From contig NZ_LQPM01000051.1 in NCBI RefSeq assembly GCF_002101815.1, positions 1 through 64,000 on the forward strand: 64,000 nucleotides of DNA, in the 5' to 3' direction. The notes beneath the pieces are model-generated. The model saw only the letters and a list, made by a program, of their open reading frames with translations. It was not told where the DNA came from and searched no databases. Below, one piece after another: positions 7,560 to 15,479 of this stretch. Each line of letters opens with the position of its first letter. Within the stretch, counting starts at the first letter, position 1. The position numbers and the translations under genes are program-made. The DNA is from Mycobacterium paraense (GTDB taxonomy: Bacteria; Actinomycetota; Actinomycetes; Mycobacteriales; Mycobacteriaceae).

Positions 7560-8258
7560 ATGAGCGGACCGGTCACCTATCGTCGCGACGAGTCCATTGC
7601 GGTGATCACGATGGACGACGGCAAGGTCAATGCGCTGGGCCCGACGATGCTGCAGGCGCTCAACGAGGCGCTCGACAGCGCCGATCGCGACGACGTCGGT
7701 GCGGTGGTGATCGCCGGCAATCACCGGGTGTTCAGCGGCGGGTTCGACCTGAAGGTCTTGGCCGGCGGCGAGGTGCAGCCGGCGATCGACTTGCTCAGGG
7801 CGGGATTCGAGCTGTCGTATCGGGTGCTGTCGTATCCGAAGCCGGTGGTGATGGCCTGCACCGGGCCGGCCATCGCGATGGGATCGTTCCTGCTGTGCAG
7901 CGGCGATCACCGAATCGCCGCGCCGGGCTACAGCATTCAGGCCAACGAGGTCGCCATCGGGATGGTACTGCCGTACGCCGCCCTGGCGGTCATGAAGCTG
8001 CGCCTCACGCCGTCGGCCTACCAGCAGGCGGCGGGGCTGTCCAAGGTGTTCTTCGGCGAGACCGCCCTGGCCGCGGGATTCATCGACGAGATCGACCTGC
8101 CGGAGCGGGTGCTCGGTCGCGCCCAGGAGGCCGCCCTGGAATTCACCAAGCTCGACCAGGCCTCGCATGCGGCCAGCAAGCTGCGCGCCCGCGCCGGCGC
8201 GCTCAAGGAGCTGCGCGCCGGAATCGACGGAATGGCAGCCGAATTCGGGGCCCAGTAG
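7560..8258 (+). CDS. Enoyl-CoA hydratase/isomerase family protein
   Basis: Encodes 232 residues from ATG 7560 with an AAGGAG-type ribosome site 5-8 bases upstream. Crotonase features: VINxxDDGKVNALG start, GNHRVFSGGFDLKVL (first oxyanion hole, about 57-71), and CTGPAIAMGSFLLCSGDHRIAA (about 101-122). The acidic catalytic residue of hydratases is not evident. First gene of an operon with a TetR regulator 6 bases downstream and an SDR oxidoreductase, suggesting a lipid or sterol side-chain oxidation unit. The longer upstream reading has no support. Confidence 0.87.
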   Translation: MSGPVTYRRDESIAVITMDDGKVNALGPTMLQALNEALDSADRDDVGAVVIAGNHRVFSGGFDLKVLAGGEVQPAIDLLRAGFELSYRVLSYPKPVVMACTGPAIAMGSFLLCSGDHRIAAPGYSIQANEVAIGMVLPYAALAVMKLRLTPSAYQQAAGLSKVFFGETALAAGFIDEIDLPERVLGRAQEAALEFTKLDQASHAASKLRARAGALKELRAGIDGMAAEFGAQ

Positions 8259-8264
8259 CAGCGG

Positions 8265-8858
8265 ATGCCCAGGCCGAAGCAGCGCACCCCAGAGCTTCGC
8301 GACCAATTGCTCAAGGTCGCGGTCGCGACGTTGAACGAGGACGGCCTGTCGGGGTTGACCACCCGGCGGGTGGCCGAGCGGGCCGGAACCTCGGTGCCCG
8401 CGGTGTACGAGCTGTTCCAGGACAAGCGCGGGCTGCTGCGCGCGGTGTTCTTCGAGGGATTCGCCATGCTGGGCCACCGGCTGCTCGCTGTGCCCGAGAC
8501 CGACGACGCGCTCGCCGATGTGCAGCGGCTCATTCCGGTGTTTCGTCGGTTCTGTCTCGACTACCCCGCGCTGGCCCGGGTGATGTTCTCGCGACCGTTC
8601 CAGCATTTCGACCCCGGCCCCGAGGAACTCGCGGCGTCGCCTTCGGTGCGGGAGATCTTCGTCGGTCGAATCACGCGGTGCACCGATGCCGGGCTGCTCA
8701 CCGGCGACCCGGTCGACATCGCGCACGTATTGCTCGCGTTGGCACAGGGTTTGGCGGTGCAGGAGGGTGGCCGCTGGCTGGGCAAGTCGAAGGCGTCGGT
8801 GAACCGGCGCTGGGACGTCGGGGTGGCCGGGATTCTGCGGGGCTTCGCGCCCCTCTGA
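8265..8858 (+). CDS. TetR family transcriptional regulator
   Basis: Encodes 197 residues. HTH at about residues 12-57 (LLKVAVATLNEDGLSGLTTRRVAERAGTSVPAVYELFQDKRGLL), then a helical ligand domain ending in WDVGVAGILRGFAPL. It sits 6 bases after the crotonase gene in the same orientation and probably autoregulates through the dyad at 7515-7536. Confidence 0.9.
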   Translation: MPRPKQRTPELRDQLLKVAVATLNEDGLSGLTTRRVAERAGTSVPAVYELFQDKRGLLRAVFFEGFAMLGHRLLAVPETDDALADVQRLIPVFRRFCLDYPALARVMFSRPFQHFDPGPEELAASPSVREIFVGRITRCTDAGLLTGDPVDIAHVLLALAQGLAVQEGGRWLGKSKASVNRRWDVGVAGILRGFAPL

Positions 8859-8901
8859 GTCGTCATTGACAGCTTGTGTGGGCTGTCTCGATACTCCGGA
8901 C

Positions 8902-9747
8902 GTGATCGATTTAGGACTGTCCGGTAAGCGTGCCGTGGTCTCGGGCGCGGGCTATATCCCCGAGCGCGCGGGCCATGGCTGGTTCACGTCGCTGGCCCTC
9001 GCCGAGGCGGGGGCTTCGGTGGCCTGTATCGACATCGACGAGCAGCGCGCGGAACGCATTGCCGGCGAGATCGTCGGCCGGGGAGGCAATGCCGTCCCGA
9101 TCGTCGCCGACATGACCGACGCCGTGCAGGTCGGTCGGGCGGTCGACGACGCCGTTGCGGCGCTGGGCGGGGTCGATGTCTGCGTCGACATCATCGGCGG
9201 CGCCACCTGGTCGAAGGTCGAGGACTTCAGCACCCAAGCGTGGGACGCGACGATCCACTACAACCTGACCCAGGTGTTCTACCTCTTCCAAGCCGTCACG
9301 AGGTACATGATCGCTCAGCGCACCGGCGGATCGCTGGTGGCGATCGCCTCGGTCGACGGCATCGCCGCGGCGACCTACCACGCCGCCTACGGCGCCGCCA
9401 AGGCCGGCGTGATTTCGCTCGTCAAGACGTGCGCGGACGAGTTGGGGCGGTACGGCATTCGCGCCAACGCGGTCGCCCCGGGCAATGTGGGATCCGGCAA
9501 CGAGGACCAGCCGCCGGGTGAGTATGCCGTGAACGGAATCAATCCGCTGGCGGCGCCCCGCGCGCATGACATCGCCAACGCCGCGTTGTTCTTATCGTCG
9601 GAGCTGGCCGCCCGCATCACCGGTCAGACGCTCGTCGTCGACGGCGGTGCCACCAGCCGGCAGATGTGGGGGCTGACGGAGTCGATGATCCCGTCTGAGC
9701 CTGAGGCCGCGTTGGGCGACTTCATGCGGCCCGGGCCGTCGGGCTAG
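8902..9747 (+). CDS. Short-chain dehydrogenase/reductase (SDR)
   Basis: Encodes about 281 residues from GTG 8902 (TTG 8866 would add 12). The nucleotide-binding N-terminus is unusual: VVSGAGYIPERAGHGWFTSLALAEAGA replaces the usual TGxxxGIG, keeping G-A-G and then a longer loop before the helix. Later motifs are normal: D-I-D-E after strand 2 (NAD preference), VCVDIIGG near the NNAG position, catalytic Ser-Tyr-Lys as IASVDG...YHAAYGAAKAG, and a C-terminal GQTLVVDGGA. Third gene of the crotonase-TetR-SDR unit. Its 3' end overlaps the convergent lactonase gene by four bases. Confidence 0.83.
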   Translation: MIDLGLSGKRAVVSGAGYIPERAGHGWFTSLALAEAGASVACIDIDEQRAERIAGEIVGRGGNAVPIVADMTDAVQVGRAVDDAVAALGGVDVCVDIIGGATWSKVEDFSTQAWDATIHYNLTQVFYLFQAVTRYMIAQRTGGSLVAIASVDGIAAATYHAAYGAAKAGVISLVKTCADELGRYGIRANAVAPGNVGSGNEDQPPGEYAVNGINPLAAPRAHDIANAALFLSSELAARITGQTLVVDGGATSRQMWGLTESMIPSEPEAALGDFMRPGPSG

Positions 9748-10703
9748 CGCTGGTGGATGAGCGGCAGTCCCGGCACCGAGCTTCTGCCCTTGAGGACGTA
9801 GGGGGTGGCGATCGACCCGATGTAGATGTCGCGCATGTCTTCGCCGCCCCACGCGATGCTGGTCGGTGCTCTCAACAGCTTGCCGTCGGGGTCGTCGATT
9901 ACCGTTGTTGCTTGTCCGTCCGGGGTGATTGCCACGATCCTGTTGGCGAGGACCAGTGTGACCCAGAGATTTCCCTCGGCGTCGAACGCGCATCCGTCGG
10001 CCATCCCCCAGCGGCGGCTTGTTTCTGGGTCGGCCAGGAAGCGGCCGCACTCGGGGCCGAACTCGTCGGGGCGCCGGTCCCCCAGCGGCGGGCCGAATCG
10101 CTCTGGCGGCCCGAGTGTTTCGCCCTCGATCGGAAACCGCACCACGTCGGCGGCCACCGTGCGGACCACGTACAGGTAGTCCTCGTTGCGGTCCAACGCC
10201 ATGCAGTTCGGGAAGCTCACTCCATCGGCGACCAGGCGTGCCGATTGGCGATCCGGCGTGACGCGGAAGATGAACCCGTCGGCGCTGCCCCGCGCGATGG
10301 TATCCATCAGGGCGTCTGCCATGGTGCTTACCGAGCACCACAGCGCCCCAACGGAATCCACCAGGACAAAATTCAACCAGCGCAGCGGGCGTCCCTCGAG
10401 CTCTCCGCTCAATATCGCGGTGATCGCGCCGGTCTGCGGGTCTAGATCCTGCAGCACGCCCGAGCCGAAATTAGCGATCAGAAAGTGGCCGTTGCGGTCG
10501 ATCGCGATCCCGTTCGGCTCGCCGCCCGCCTTGCCTATACGCCGAACGGTGTTCTCATCGGTGAGTTCTGCAACAGCCGAGGCCTTGTCAGAAGCGAACA
10601 CCCGACCATCGCTGGCCACCACAACGTGTTCGGGGCGTTCCACGCCGCGCCCGACGCGGTGCAAATCGGTGACCCTGATGGTGGTTTCGCTTGTCCCGCT
10701 CAT
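9744..10703 (-). CDS. SMP-30/gluconolactonase-like beta-propeller hydrolase
   Basis: Encodes 319 residues. Repeated propeller blades are visible (RVFASDKASAVAEL, NGIAIDRNGHFLIANFGSG, CMALDRNEDYLYVV, CAFDAEGNLWVTLV), with metal-site-type Glu/Asn/Asp residues (PNGIAID, FPNCMALD, DGCAFDAEGN). Members hydrolyse lactones, cytosolic. Chosen start ATG 10703 has AGAGGT 5 bases upstream; GTG 10709 is less well placed. This is the last intact core gene before the low-G+C island. Confidence 0.82.
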   Translation of the reverse strand: MSGTSETTIRVTDLHRVGRGVERPEHVVVASDGRVFASDKASAVAELTDENTVRRIGKAGGEPNGIAIDRNGHFLIANFGSGVLQDLDPQTGAITAILSGELEGRPLRWLNFVLVDSVGALWCSVSTMADALMDTIARGSADGFIFRVTPDRQSARLVADGVSFPNCMALDRNEDYLYVVRTVAADVVRFPIEGETLGPPERFGPPLGDRRPDEFGPECGRFLADPETSRRWGMADGCAFDAEGNLWVTLVLANRIVAITPDGQATTVIDDPDGKLLRAPTSIAWGGEDMRDIYIGSIATPYVLKGRSSVPGLPLIHQR

Positions 10704-10782
10704 CGGCACCTCTTATGAACTTTCTCGAAGCCCGGGCCAGAGTAGCTTCTGAACACCGTCATGACAGGCAGGAGGTACAGAG

Positions 10783-11274
10783 ATGCTTGTGCGAGAGGTG
10801 GCGCTCGACTCCAGCGACGCGAAAATCAGATGGGCAGATGATCAACCGGGGTTCTGCCACCTCCTGAACGCAACGTCGAGTTTCATGCATCATCTGGAAA
10901 CGTTCCTGAACAAAGCTGTCCGGCAGTCGCGGAAGGGCCTCGACGCGGCCGCGCACCCAGAATTGGACACCGACGTCTCGATATTCTGCGCGCAGGAGGG
11001 ATGGCACGCCAAGCTACACGCTAAGTTCAACACCAAACTTGTCCAGTCCGGGTACCCATGGATCGGTCACCGAGTCCAGGTCTTCGCTGGGCATCATGCG
11101 CCACCGTCTGGCACGTTCGGCTATCCGTCGAGTCAGCTCGAAGCCGCGGATATTGTCGATCATGTCCGTCTTGACCGCGCCGAGTTGGAGCAGCGTCGTT
11201 GTCGCGGGCACACCGATCTGGCCGTCGGTGGGTTCACGTTGACGATCGCCGACCCGCCCGCGTGCACGGGGTGA
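10783..11274 (+). pseudogene. Truncated metal-dependent hydrolase (PF10118-like) remnant
   Basis: An open frame of 163 codons. About the first 95 residues read like the N-terminal half of the predicted metal-dependent hydrolase family: WADDQPGFCHLLNATSSF, FLNKAVRQSRK, then CAQEGWHAKLHAKFNTKL, where QExxHxxxH is the likely metal site. Family members are roughly 250-300 residues (from memory), so more than half is missing. After about residue 96 (PWIGH) the sequence no longer fits, while the opposite strand over 11014-11211 gives a protein-like segment, so two broken genes probably meet near 11040. It marks the left edge of the island. Confidence 0.55.
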
Positions 11275-11391
11275 CTAGATCGCGATCACTATTTCGCCAA
11301 TTTCATCAACACCACGCATCCTGTCAACGGAAGTACCGCATACAACTGAGGCGCCATGATTGCAGTAGCCGAGTCCAATTAGACTGCCCCT

Positions 11392-11629
11392 ATGGCGCGC
11401 ATTCGCTCAATCGAACGGGAAACCCAATCGGTCAGAGCTCACCAAAGCGAGGGTCGACTGTTACTACCAGGTCATTGTGGAGCCGGATGGCACAAGACTG
11501 CTGCATCTCTCAACGTTCGGCTCGGACCAACGAAAGTCGAATCCAAAGATTAGCCAGTCAATTCAGCTCGATGCGGTGATGGCTCAAAAGCTCGTCGACC
11601 TTGAGCGTTCAACATTCTCAAACATCTAG
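11392..11629 (+). pseudogene. Small conserved-type protein gene with an apparent +1 frameshift
   Basis: ATG 11392 opens MARIRSIERE, then the frame must move by one base near 11412-11420 to continue as KPNRSELTKARVDCYYQV and on through LLHLSTFGSDQRKSNPKIS, QSIQLDAVMAQKLVDLE, to TAG at 11627-11629. The downstream frame has no ATG/GTG/TTG after its upstream stop at 11366. The composite (about 79 residues) has the look of a family of 80-100-residue actinobacterial proteins with an LSTFGSDxR...SQSxQLD core (memory only). One extra base in the CGGGAAA run would explain it. It may be a pseudogene, a sequencing error or programmed frameshifting. Function unknown. Confidence 0.5.
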
Positions 11630-11911
11630 CGACCGGCAGGTGCCTGCCAAGTCGCCGATGCCCGCCCCGCCAATCGGGGCCCAGCGCAACGATGACCAGC
11701 TGCGACCGGCACACCACCCATAATCATTGGGCAGGTCGGCAAGCCGACTGAATTTTCGAAGGTGCTTGATTCTTAACGCACCTAATGGGCACCAAAGAAG
11801 CGCAGCAGAGCATGTTCAGTCGCTGGAGCTGGAAATGCAATCAGTCGGCCAAGAATTCGGCAGTGCCAGTTTCGGTTTGACGACAGCAAATTACTTTCAG
11901 CGGCGTGAACG
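11630..11911. other. Low-G+C intergenic spacer without recognisable gene
   Basis: Between the frameshifted small gene and the stop of the HEPN gene. A weak plus-strand open frame (11727-12041) runs into the HEPN gene on the opposite strand and has no recognisable motif or ribosome site. No repeat, tRNA or promoter could be supported. Confidence 0.4.
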
Positions 11912-12526
11912 TCAACTAATTTTGGTAACTGACTTAGCGATTATCCGAGACGAAACCACGTATGTCTCTATCAGGCTTGGGCTCAGCCGGGGAGATAAAA
12001 GTAACATACCGGGAGATACATTATTTAAACTCGCTCCGTAATAACGGCGGACAATCGACATATAAGCGATACGGGCTGAGGAATTTGCGTGAGCTATACG
12101 GTTTCGGATGGCTTGCATTTCGGCAATTACTTGTGAGTGCGCTTGGCACGCGGCCAGAAAGTGATCATTATTGTCGATAACTTTCTTGGTGGTCTCGTTG
12201 ATGAATGCGACTTTAGACCACTTAACACGCCTGGCCGCCGGTCTGCCGTGATTTTCGAATAGATAGATTGCACCCACTGTCGATTTTGCAGGGGGAGTCA
12301 GCAAGCTCGGCTGACCACCGTCGCCGTAAGTCGCTCCGCACGCGAGCCGGGCGGCGATCCCTGATATGAATTCTTGGAAGTCGTCGAACAACCGCATTAG
12401 GATCAGCTCCGCTACTAGCCGTTGCAGCCGTATATCAATACCTGGCAAGCCACTTACAATTTTCTGATGCCGGTCGCAGCGCGCGACGAAGTGAGAGTAC
12501 GGCGCTCGTACGGTTGGCGCTGGCAC
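11912..12526 (-). CDS. HEPN-type protein paired with DUF262 gene (putative RNase effector)
   Basis: Encodes 204 residues, mostly helical. The HEPN RNase signature RNRIAH is at residues 141-146 (R-N-x-x-A-H, the RX4H motif), preceded by a helix FLAACQAHSQVIAEMQAI; this resembles the MAE_28990/RiboL-PSP type of HEPN proteins. A first helical part (LQRLVAELILMRLFDDFQEFISGIAAR) fits the four-helix bundle. HEPN proteins act as metal-independent RNases in toxin-antitoxin and phage-defence systems. It starts 10 bases downstream of the DUF262 gene, so the two form a co-transcribed pair. The region is distinctly A+T-rich relative to the flanking chromosome. Confidence 0.65.
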   Translation of the reverse strand: MPAPTVRAPYSHFVARCDRHQKIVSGLPGIDIRLQRLVAELILMRLFDDFQEFISGIAARLACGATYGDGGQPSLLTPPAKSTVGAIYLFENHGRPAARRVKWSKVAFINETTKKVIDNNDHFLAACQAHSQVIAEMQAIRNRIAHANSSARIAYMSIVRRYYGASLNNVSPGMLLLSPRLSPSLIETYVVSSRIIAKSVTKIS

Positions 12527-12536
12527 AGTCGGCAGC

Positions 12537-13538
12537 TCAGAAGTAAGACCTTATATAATTGAATCTCACGGTACGCGATCTAATTCGCTGGGTACTAGCC
12601 GTGCAGGCTTCGACAAATTCGCGATCCTCATTTGGAACGTCGTCGGACTCTCGCGCATAAGTAAAACGCGCGTCTATATCGACAAGCGCTGCTTCTATGG
12701 CTTTTGGGCTAGGAAGGCGAGACATACCATCCAGGATCAAAATGAGGGTATAAAAGAGGGGCGAACGGCTAAAAATCGTGTCCTTGATTAGTCCTGGACG
12801 CAGACCGCCAATCGCGCGATAAACTCGCTCGAATCGATCATCGACTTCGCTGCTTTTCGGAAATTCCTCGTCCCATCTTTTATAAGCGGCATCGATTTTT
12901 CTTGTGCTATAGTCAGACATTCCCTCAAGCAGATCGATAGCTAACTCTGCAGTGAACTGCACTTCAGCCATTCGTGTGATGCTCGTTGCAGTGAAGATGT
13001 TCGACCCACGCCAAATCGGCAAACGTCCCGCAGCCTCCCGGAGACAAAATTGATGGAATTCACCGCTGTATTGGGCCGCGCGCTTTTCTTGCGCATTCAG
13101 CGTTTTAGATACAGCATTCAGGCGACCAAAGATCTCTATAACGTCGCTATCGTCGGCACCGATCAGATAGCCTACAGATAACTTGGACATTAAAAAGTCG
13201 TGGCGCTGACTTGACGTAAGGTCGTTATAAGTAACTCTCTTGGAATGATCGGCGTGGCGAGCGGTAAATATTCCTTGCTTAAATTCGATCAATGAACGCA
13301 CGCGCTGTTGACCGTCTACCACTTCTTTGACCGTAAGTTCATTTTCGAGGTCCAGTGTATGCCTGATATATATTGTCGGCACAGGCATACCTTCGAAAAT
13401 TGAATTGACGAGATAAGATTTGTGCGCATTGGTCCAAACGGTACGACGTTGGTACCAAGGCGAGATGTCTAACTCGTTACGTTCATGCGCATTCAGCAGC
13501 TCTTGTACAACCGTGGATTCATAGTCGACACGATCCAT
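12537..13538 (-). CDS. DUF262 (ParB/GmrS-like NTPase-fold) protein
   Basis: Encodes 333 residues. N-terminal DUF262 domain: DISPWYQRRTVWTNAHKSYLVNSIF (about 24-48), GMPVPTIYIR, and the hallmark DGQQR at residues 75-79 followed by VRSLIEFKQG. The C-terminal part (about 150-333) is helical and lacks a recognisable DUF1524 HNH nuclease, unlike GmrSD or SspE. DUF262 domains bind or hydrolyse nucleotides and occur in restriction systems that sense DNA modification. ATG 13538 has a GGGGTGAT ribosome site. It is followed after 10 bases by the HEPN gene. I infer a sensor-effector pair with DUF262 as sensor. Confidence 0.8.
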   Translation of the reverse strand: MDRVDYESTVVQELLNAHERNELDISPWYQRRTVWTNAHKSYLVNSIFEGMPVPTIYIRHTLDLENELTVKEVVDGQQRVRSLIEFKQGIFTARHADHSKRVTYNDLTSSQRHDFLMSKLSVGYLIGADDSDVIEIFGRLNAVSKTLNAQEKRAAQYSGEFHQFCLREAAGRLPIWRGSNIFTATSITRMAEVQFTAELAIDLLEGMSDYSTRKIDAAYKRWDEEFPKSSEVDDRFERVYRAIGGLRPGLIKDTIFSRSPLFYTLILILDGMSRLPSPKAIEAALVDIDARFTYARESDDVPNEDREFVEACTASTQRIRSRTVRFNYIRSYF

Positions 13539-13903
13539 ATGATCACCCCTTCAATTTGAGGCCCGTGGCGAGATCGAATATATCTATTCATACACTGTGG
13601 AGGCATGAGGTGGCATGCCACGCGGGGAAGACGGCGCCCGAATCTAGTCACACACCGCGATCGCCGTGGGCACTACCGCATACGTTTCAAGCACTCTCGC
13701 GTCCGCGGAGGCGGCGACCCGCCAGGGGCAGGCCTTTGGCCGGTGTTGTGCGCCAGCACGGGTTAGCGCAAGACCCTTGCCACTGCTGTCCGGGTTGGCC
13801 ACCGTGCGACCTGAGGGCACCGGCGGGTACCTGGCGGAGCGCGCTGCACTATAGCGGGAGCCGGTCAAACGTCCTGACGTATTACTTTGATTGATCAGAA
13901 CCG
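13539..13903. other. Non-coding spacer between DUF262 and HEPN-like genes
   Basis: 365 bases. The part near 13620-13860 is markedly more G+C-rich than either neighbour. Short open frames exist on both strands (e.g. 13644-13907 minus), but none has a ribosome site, a recognisable motif or plausible composition. No structured RNA is convincing. It must contain the promoter of the DUF262-HEPN pair near 13540-13600. Confidence 0.35.
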
Positions 13904-14752
13904 TCAACTTAATGGCCAGACTTTGCGACTTTTTAGTAACTCATTTGGAACGACATATGAAGATAGGTGTTCCCAAACGCCGAAGAATGCGTCAATGCCG
14001 TCCTCAAAGCACGCCCTGGTTGCGAGCGCAGAAAAGGCTTCAGCAAGCCATCTTGCAACGGTTAGAGCATAGTAACGACCATATCGTTGAACGAGTTCCG
14101 ACTGTCCAGTCCGTAGAGAGGCTTCCCGAGCTGACATCATGACATCGTTCGACTCGTTGATAAAAAGTATGAATGACACCGGCGTCATCAACTCATGAAC
14201 AGCTTCCGCATTTGATTCGATTCGCTTCTGTGATGGCTTGCCGTAGTAGTGAGCTGCGAGTATCGCATCAGCGACCTCGTTCCACCAGGCTTCGATCGGT
14301 TCGCCTTGCCCCACGCTGGGGTCTCCGAGTTCTTTGAAATTTGCATACCTGCCGCGTCCGGCATCGGCAAAAGCGTCAAGACAATCTATGATCTTGTCCA
14401 CAATTGGGCTTGCCGGTCTTTTATAGCGAAGTTCCAGCTGCCGTGTTGCGCAGACCTTATCTGCGGCATCGGTAAGCGCGGCGAGCTTGTGTCCAAACTT
14501 TCGAACTACGCCTTGATTCGGCAGAGCGCCACCATCAGAAATAGCTCTATCGGCTATCAGGATCAGCTTGGCGAGTCTTTCCAGGCCTATTGATAGACCG
14601 AAGAACGCAGTGTAATAATCGCCAAGCCTGTCGGCATAGTTGGCTCGGCCGAGCGCTGTAGCGCCGGAACCAAGAAGCTGGTTTATAAGTGCGGCCTCGC
14701 GCCCGATCGCCCGCCAGCCCGGAACCTCCCAGGGATTGCGCTTTTGGTCCAA
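13904..14752 (-). CDS. Uncharacterised helical protein, possibly HEPN-like
   Basis: Encodes 282 residues. Family not recognised. The N-terminal third has a pattern seen in HEPN/Abi-type bundles: YYTAFFGLSIGLERLAKLIL (about 46-65) followed by RKFGHKLAAL (84-93; the motif is R-x3-H rather than the canonical R-x4-6-H). The remainder is helical, with WWNEVADAILAAHYYG and YGRYYALTVARWLAEAFSA. No membrane segment or nuclease motif is visible. It is a single gene in the low-G+C island, in the same direction as the DUF262-HEPN pair but 365 bases upstream. A role as another defence or toxin component is inference from context only. Confidence 0.6.
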   Translation of the reverse strand: MDQKRNPWEVPGWRAIGREAALINQLLGSGATALGRANYADRLGDYYTAFFGLSIGLERLAKLILIADRAISDGGALPNQGVVRKFGHKLAALTDAADKVCATRQLELRYKRPASPIVDKIIDCLDAFADAGRGRYANFKELGDPSVGQGEPIEAWWNEVADAILAAHYYGKPSQKRIESNAEAVHELMTPVSFILFINESNDVMMSAREASLRTGQSELVQRYGRYYALTVARWLAEAFSALATRACFEDGIDAFFGVWEHLSSYVVPNELLKSRKVWPLS

Positions 14753-15479
14753 CTTTCAACTCCCAACTTCATGCCCGCGGCGGGTGGCGGCTATCAATGA
14801 GCGGCAAGGCGCTCAAGGTCGCTTTCTTGCATATTTTTTTTCGTGCCGTTTGCTAAACGACCGTTCGTCAGGTGGGCCGCGGCGTCGTGCAAGGGCGGCT
14901 TTGGTCATGGATGATGCTCGACCGCCCTGTTTTCATCTCATACCAGGCCGGACCGCCTCCCGGCCAAGTACCCAAACCTCGGGCTGTGGCGAGACCGCGA
15001 CTTAGACCCATCACCTAGCGCCACGCGCGCGTGTTGGCGAGGAGGAGGCTCTGCACTCGGCTATGGTGTGCTTAGCGACGGCTTGAGCATCGCCTTTGAC
15101 AGGTTCACATATGGTTCTTGCCTGCTCTCTAGAAGACGGTCCAGCCGGGCCAGCAAGACCAAGCCACCTACCAAGCCCGAGCTCTCCACGTAAAAGACCG
15201 CCGTCCCGGCGCGTCAACGGAGGGCTTGTCGGACAGTCCGCATATTTTATCGGACATGAGCAACCAGAACCGGTTACGCGCGGTGCAGAGTTGGGTTAGC
15301 GCAGCTCCGCTGACCGGCGTCCGCAACAGGCGCTTCGACGAGCGAGGAGTTCCAGAACGACGGCTTCGAAACGCGTCAGACGTCGTCAGAGTGGAGGGAG
15401 TCCCGATTTTCGTATGTCAGACTACGACATCCGTGCTAGTTCGAGTTACCAGCTCCTTGCCTGCAGGGAGAGTCGACTG
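14753..15479. other. Large spacer upstream of the methyltransferase operon
   Basis: 727 bases between divergent genes. Only short, unconvincing open frames are present. A short repeat TCGGACA occurs at 15228-15234 and 15249-15255 bracketing an A/T-rich stretch (GCATATTTTAT), a possible promoter element for the methyltransferase operon. A run of eight T lies near 14834. No tRNA, integrase or attachment site was recognised. Confidence 0.35.

Noticed and set aside
11727..12041. Plus-strand open frame of 104 codons in the island
   Set aside because: It runs antisense into the HEPN gene, has no ribosome site and no recognisable motif.
13644..13907. Minus-strand open frame of 87 codons between DUF262 and the HEPN-like gene
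   Set aside because: Composition is not protein-like and it would overlap the end of the HEPN-like gene; treated as spacer.
15011..15217. Minus-strand 68-codon open frame in the spacer before the methyltransferase
   Set aside because: No motif or partner and a shape expected by chance in G+C-rich DNA.
15226..15479. Plus-strand open frame upstream of the methyltransferase
   Set aside because: No family, no ribosome site, and the low-complexity Arg/Val content looks random; the better start for the operon is 15480.
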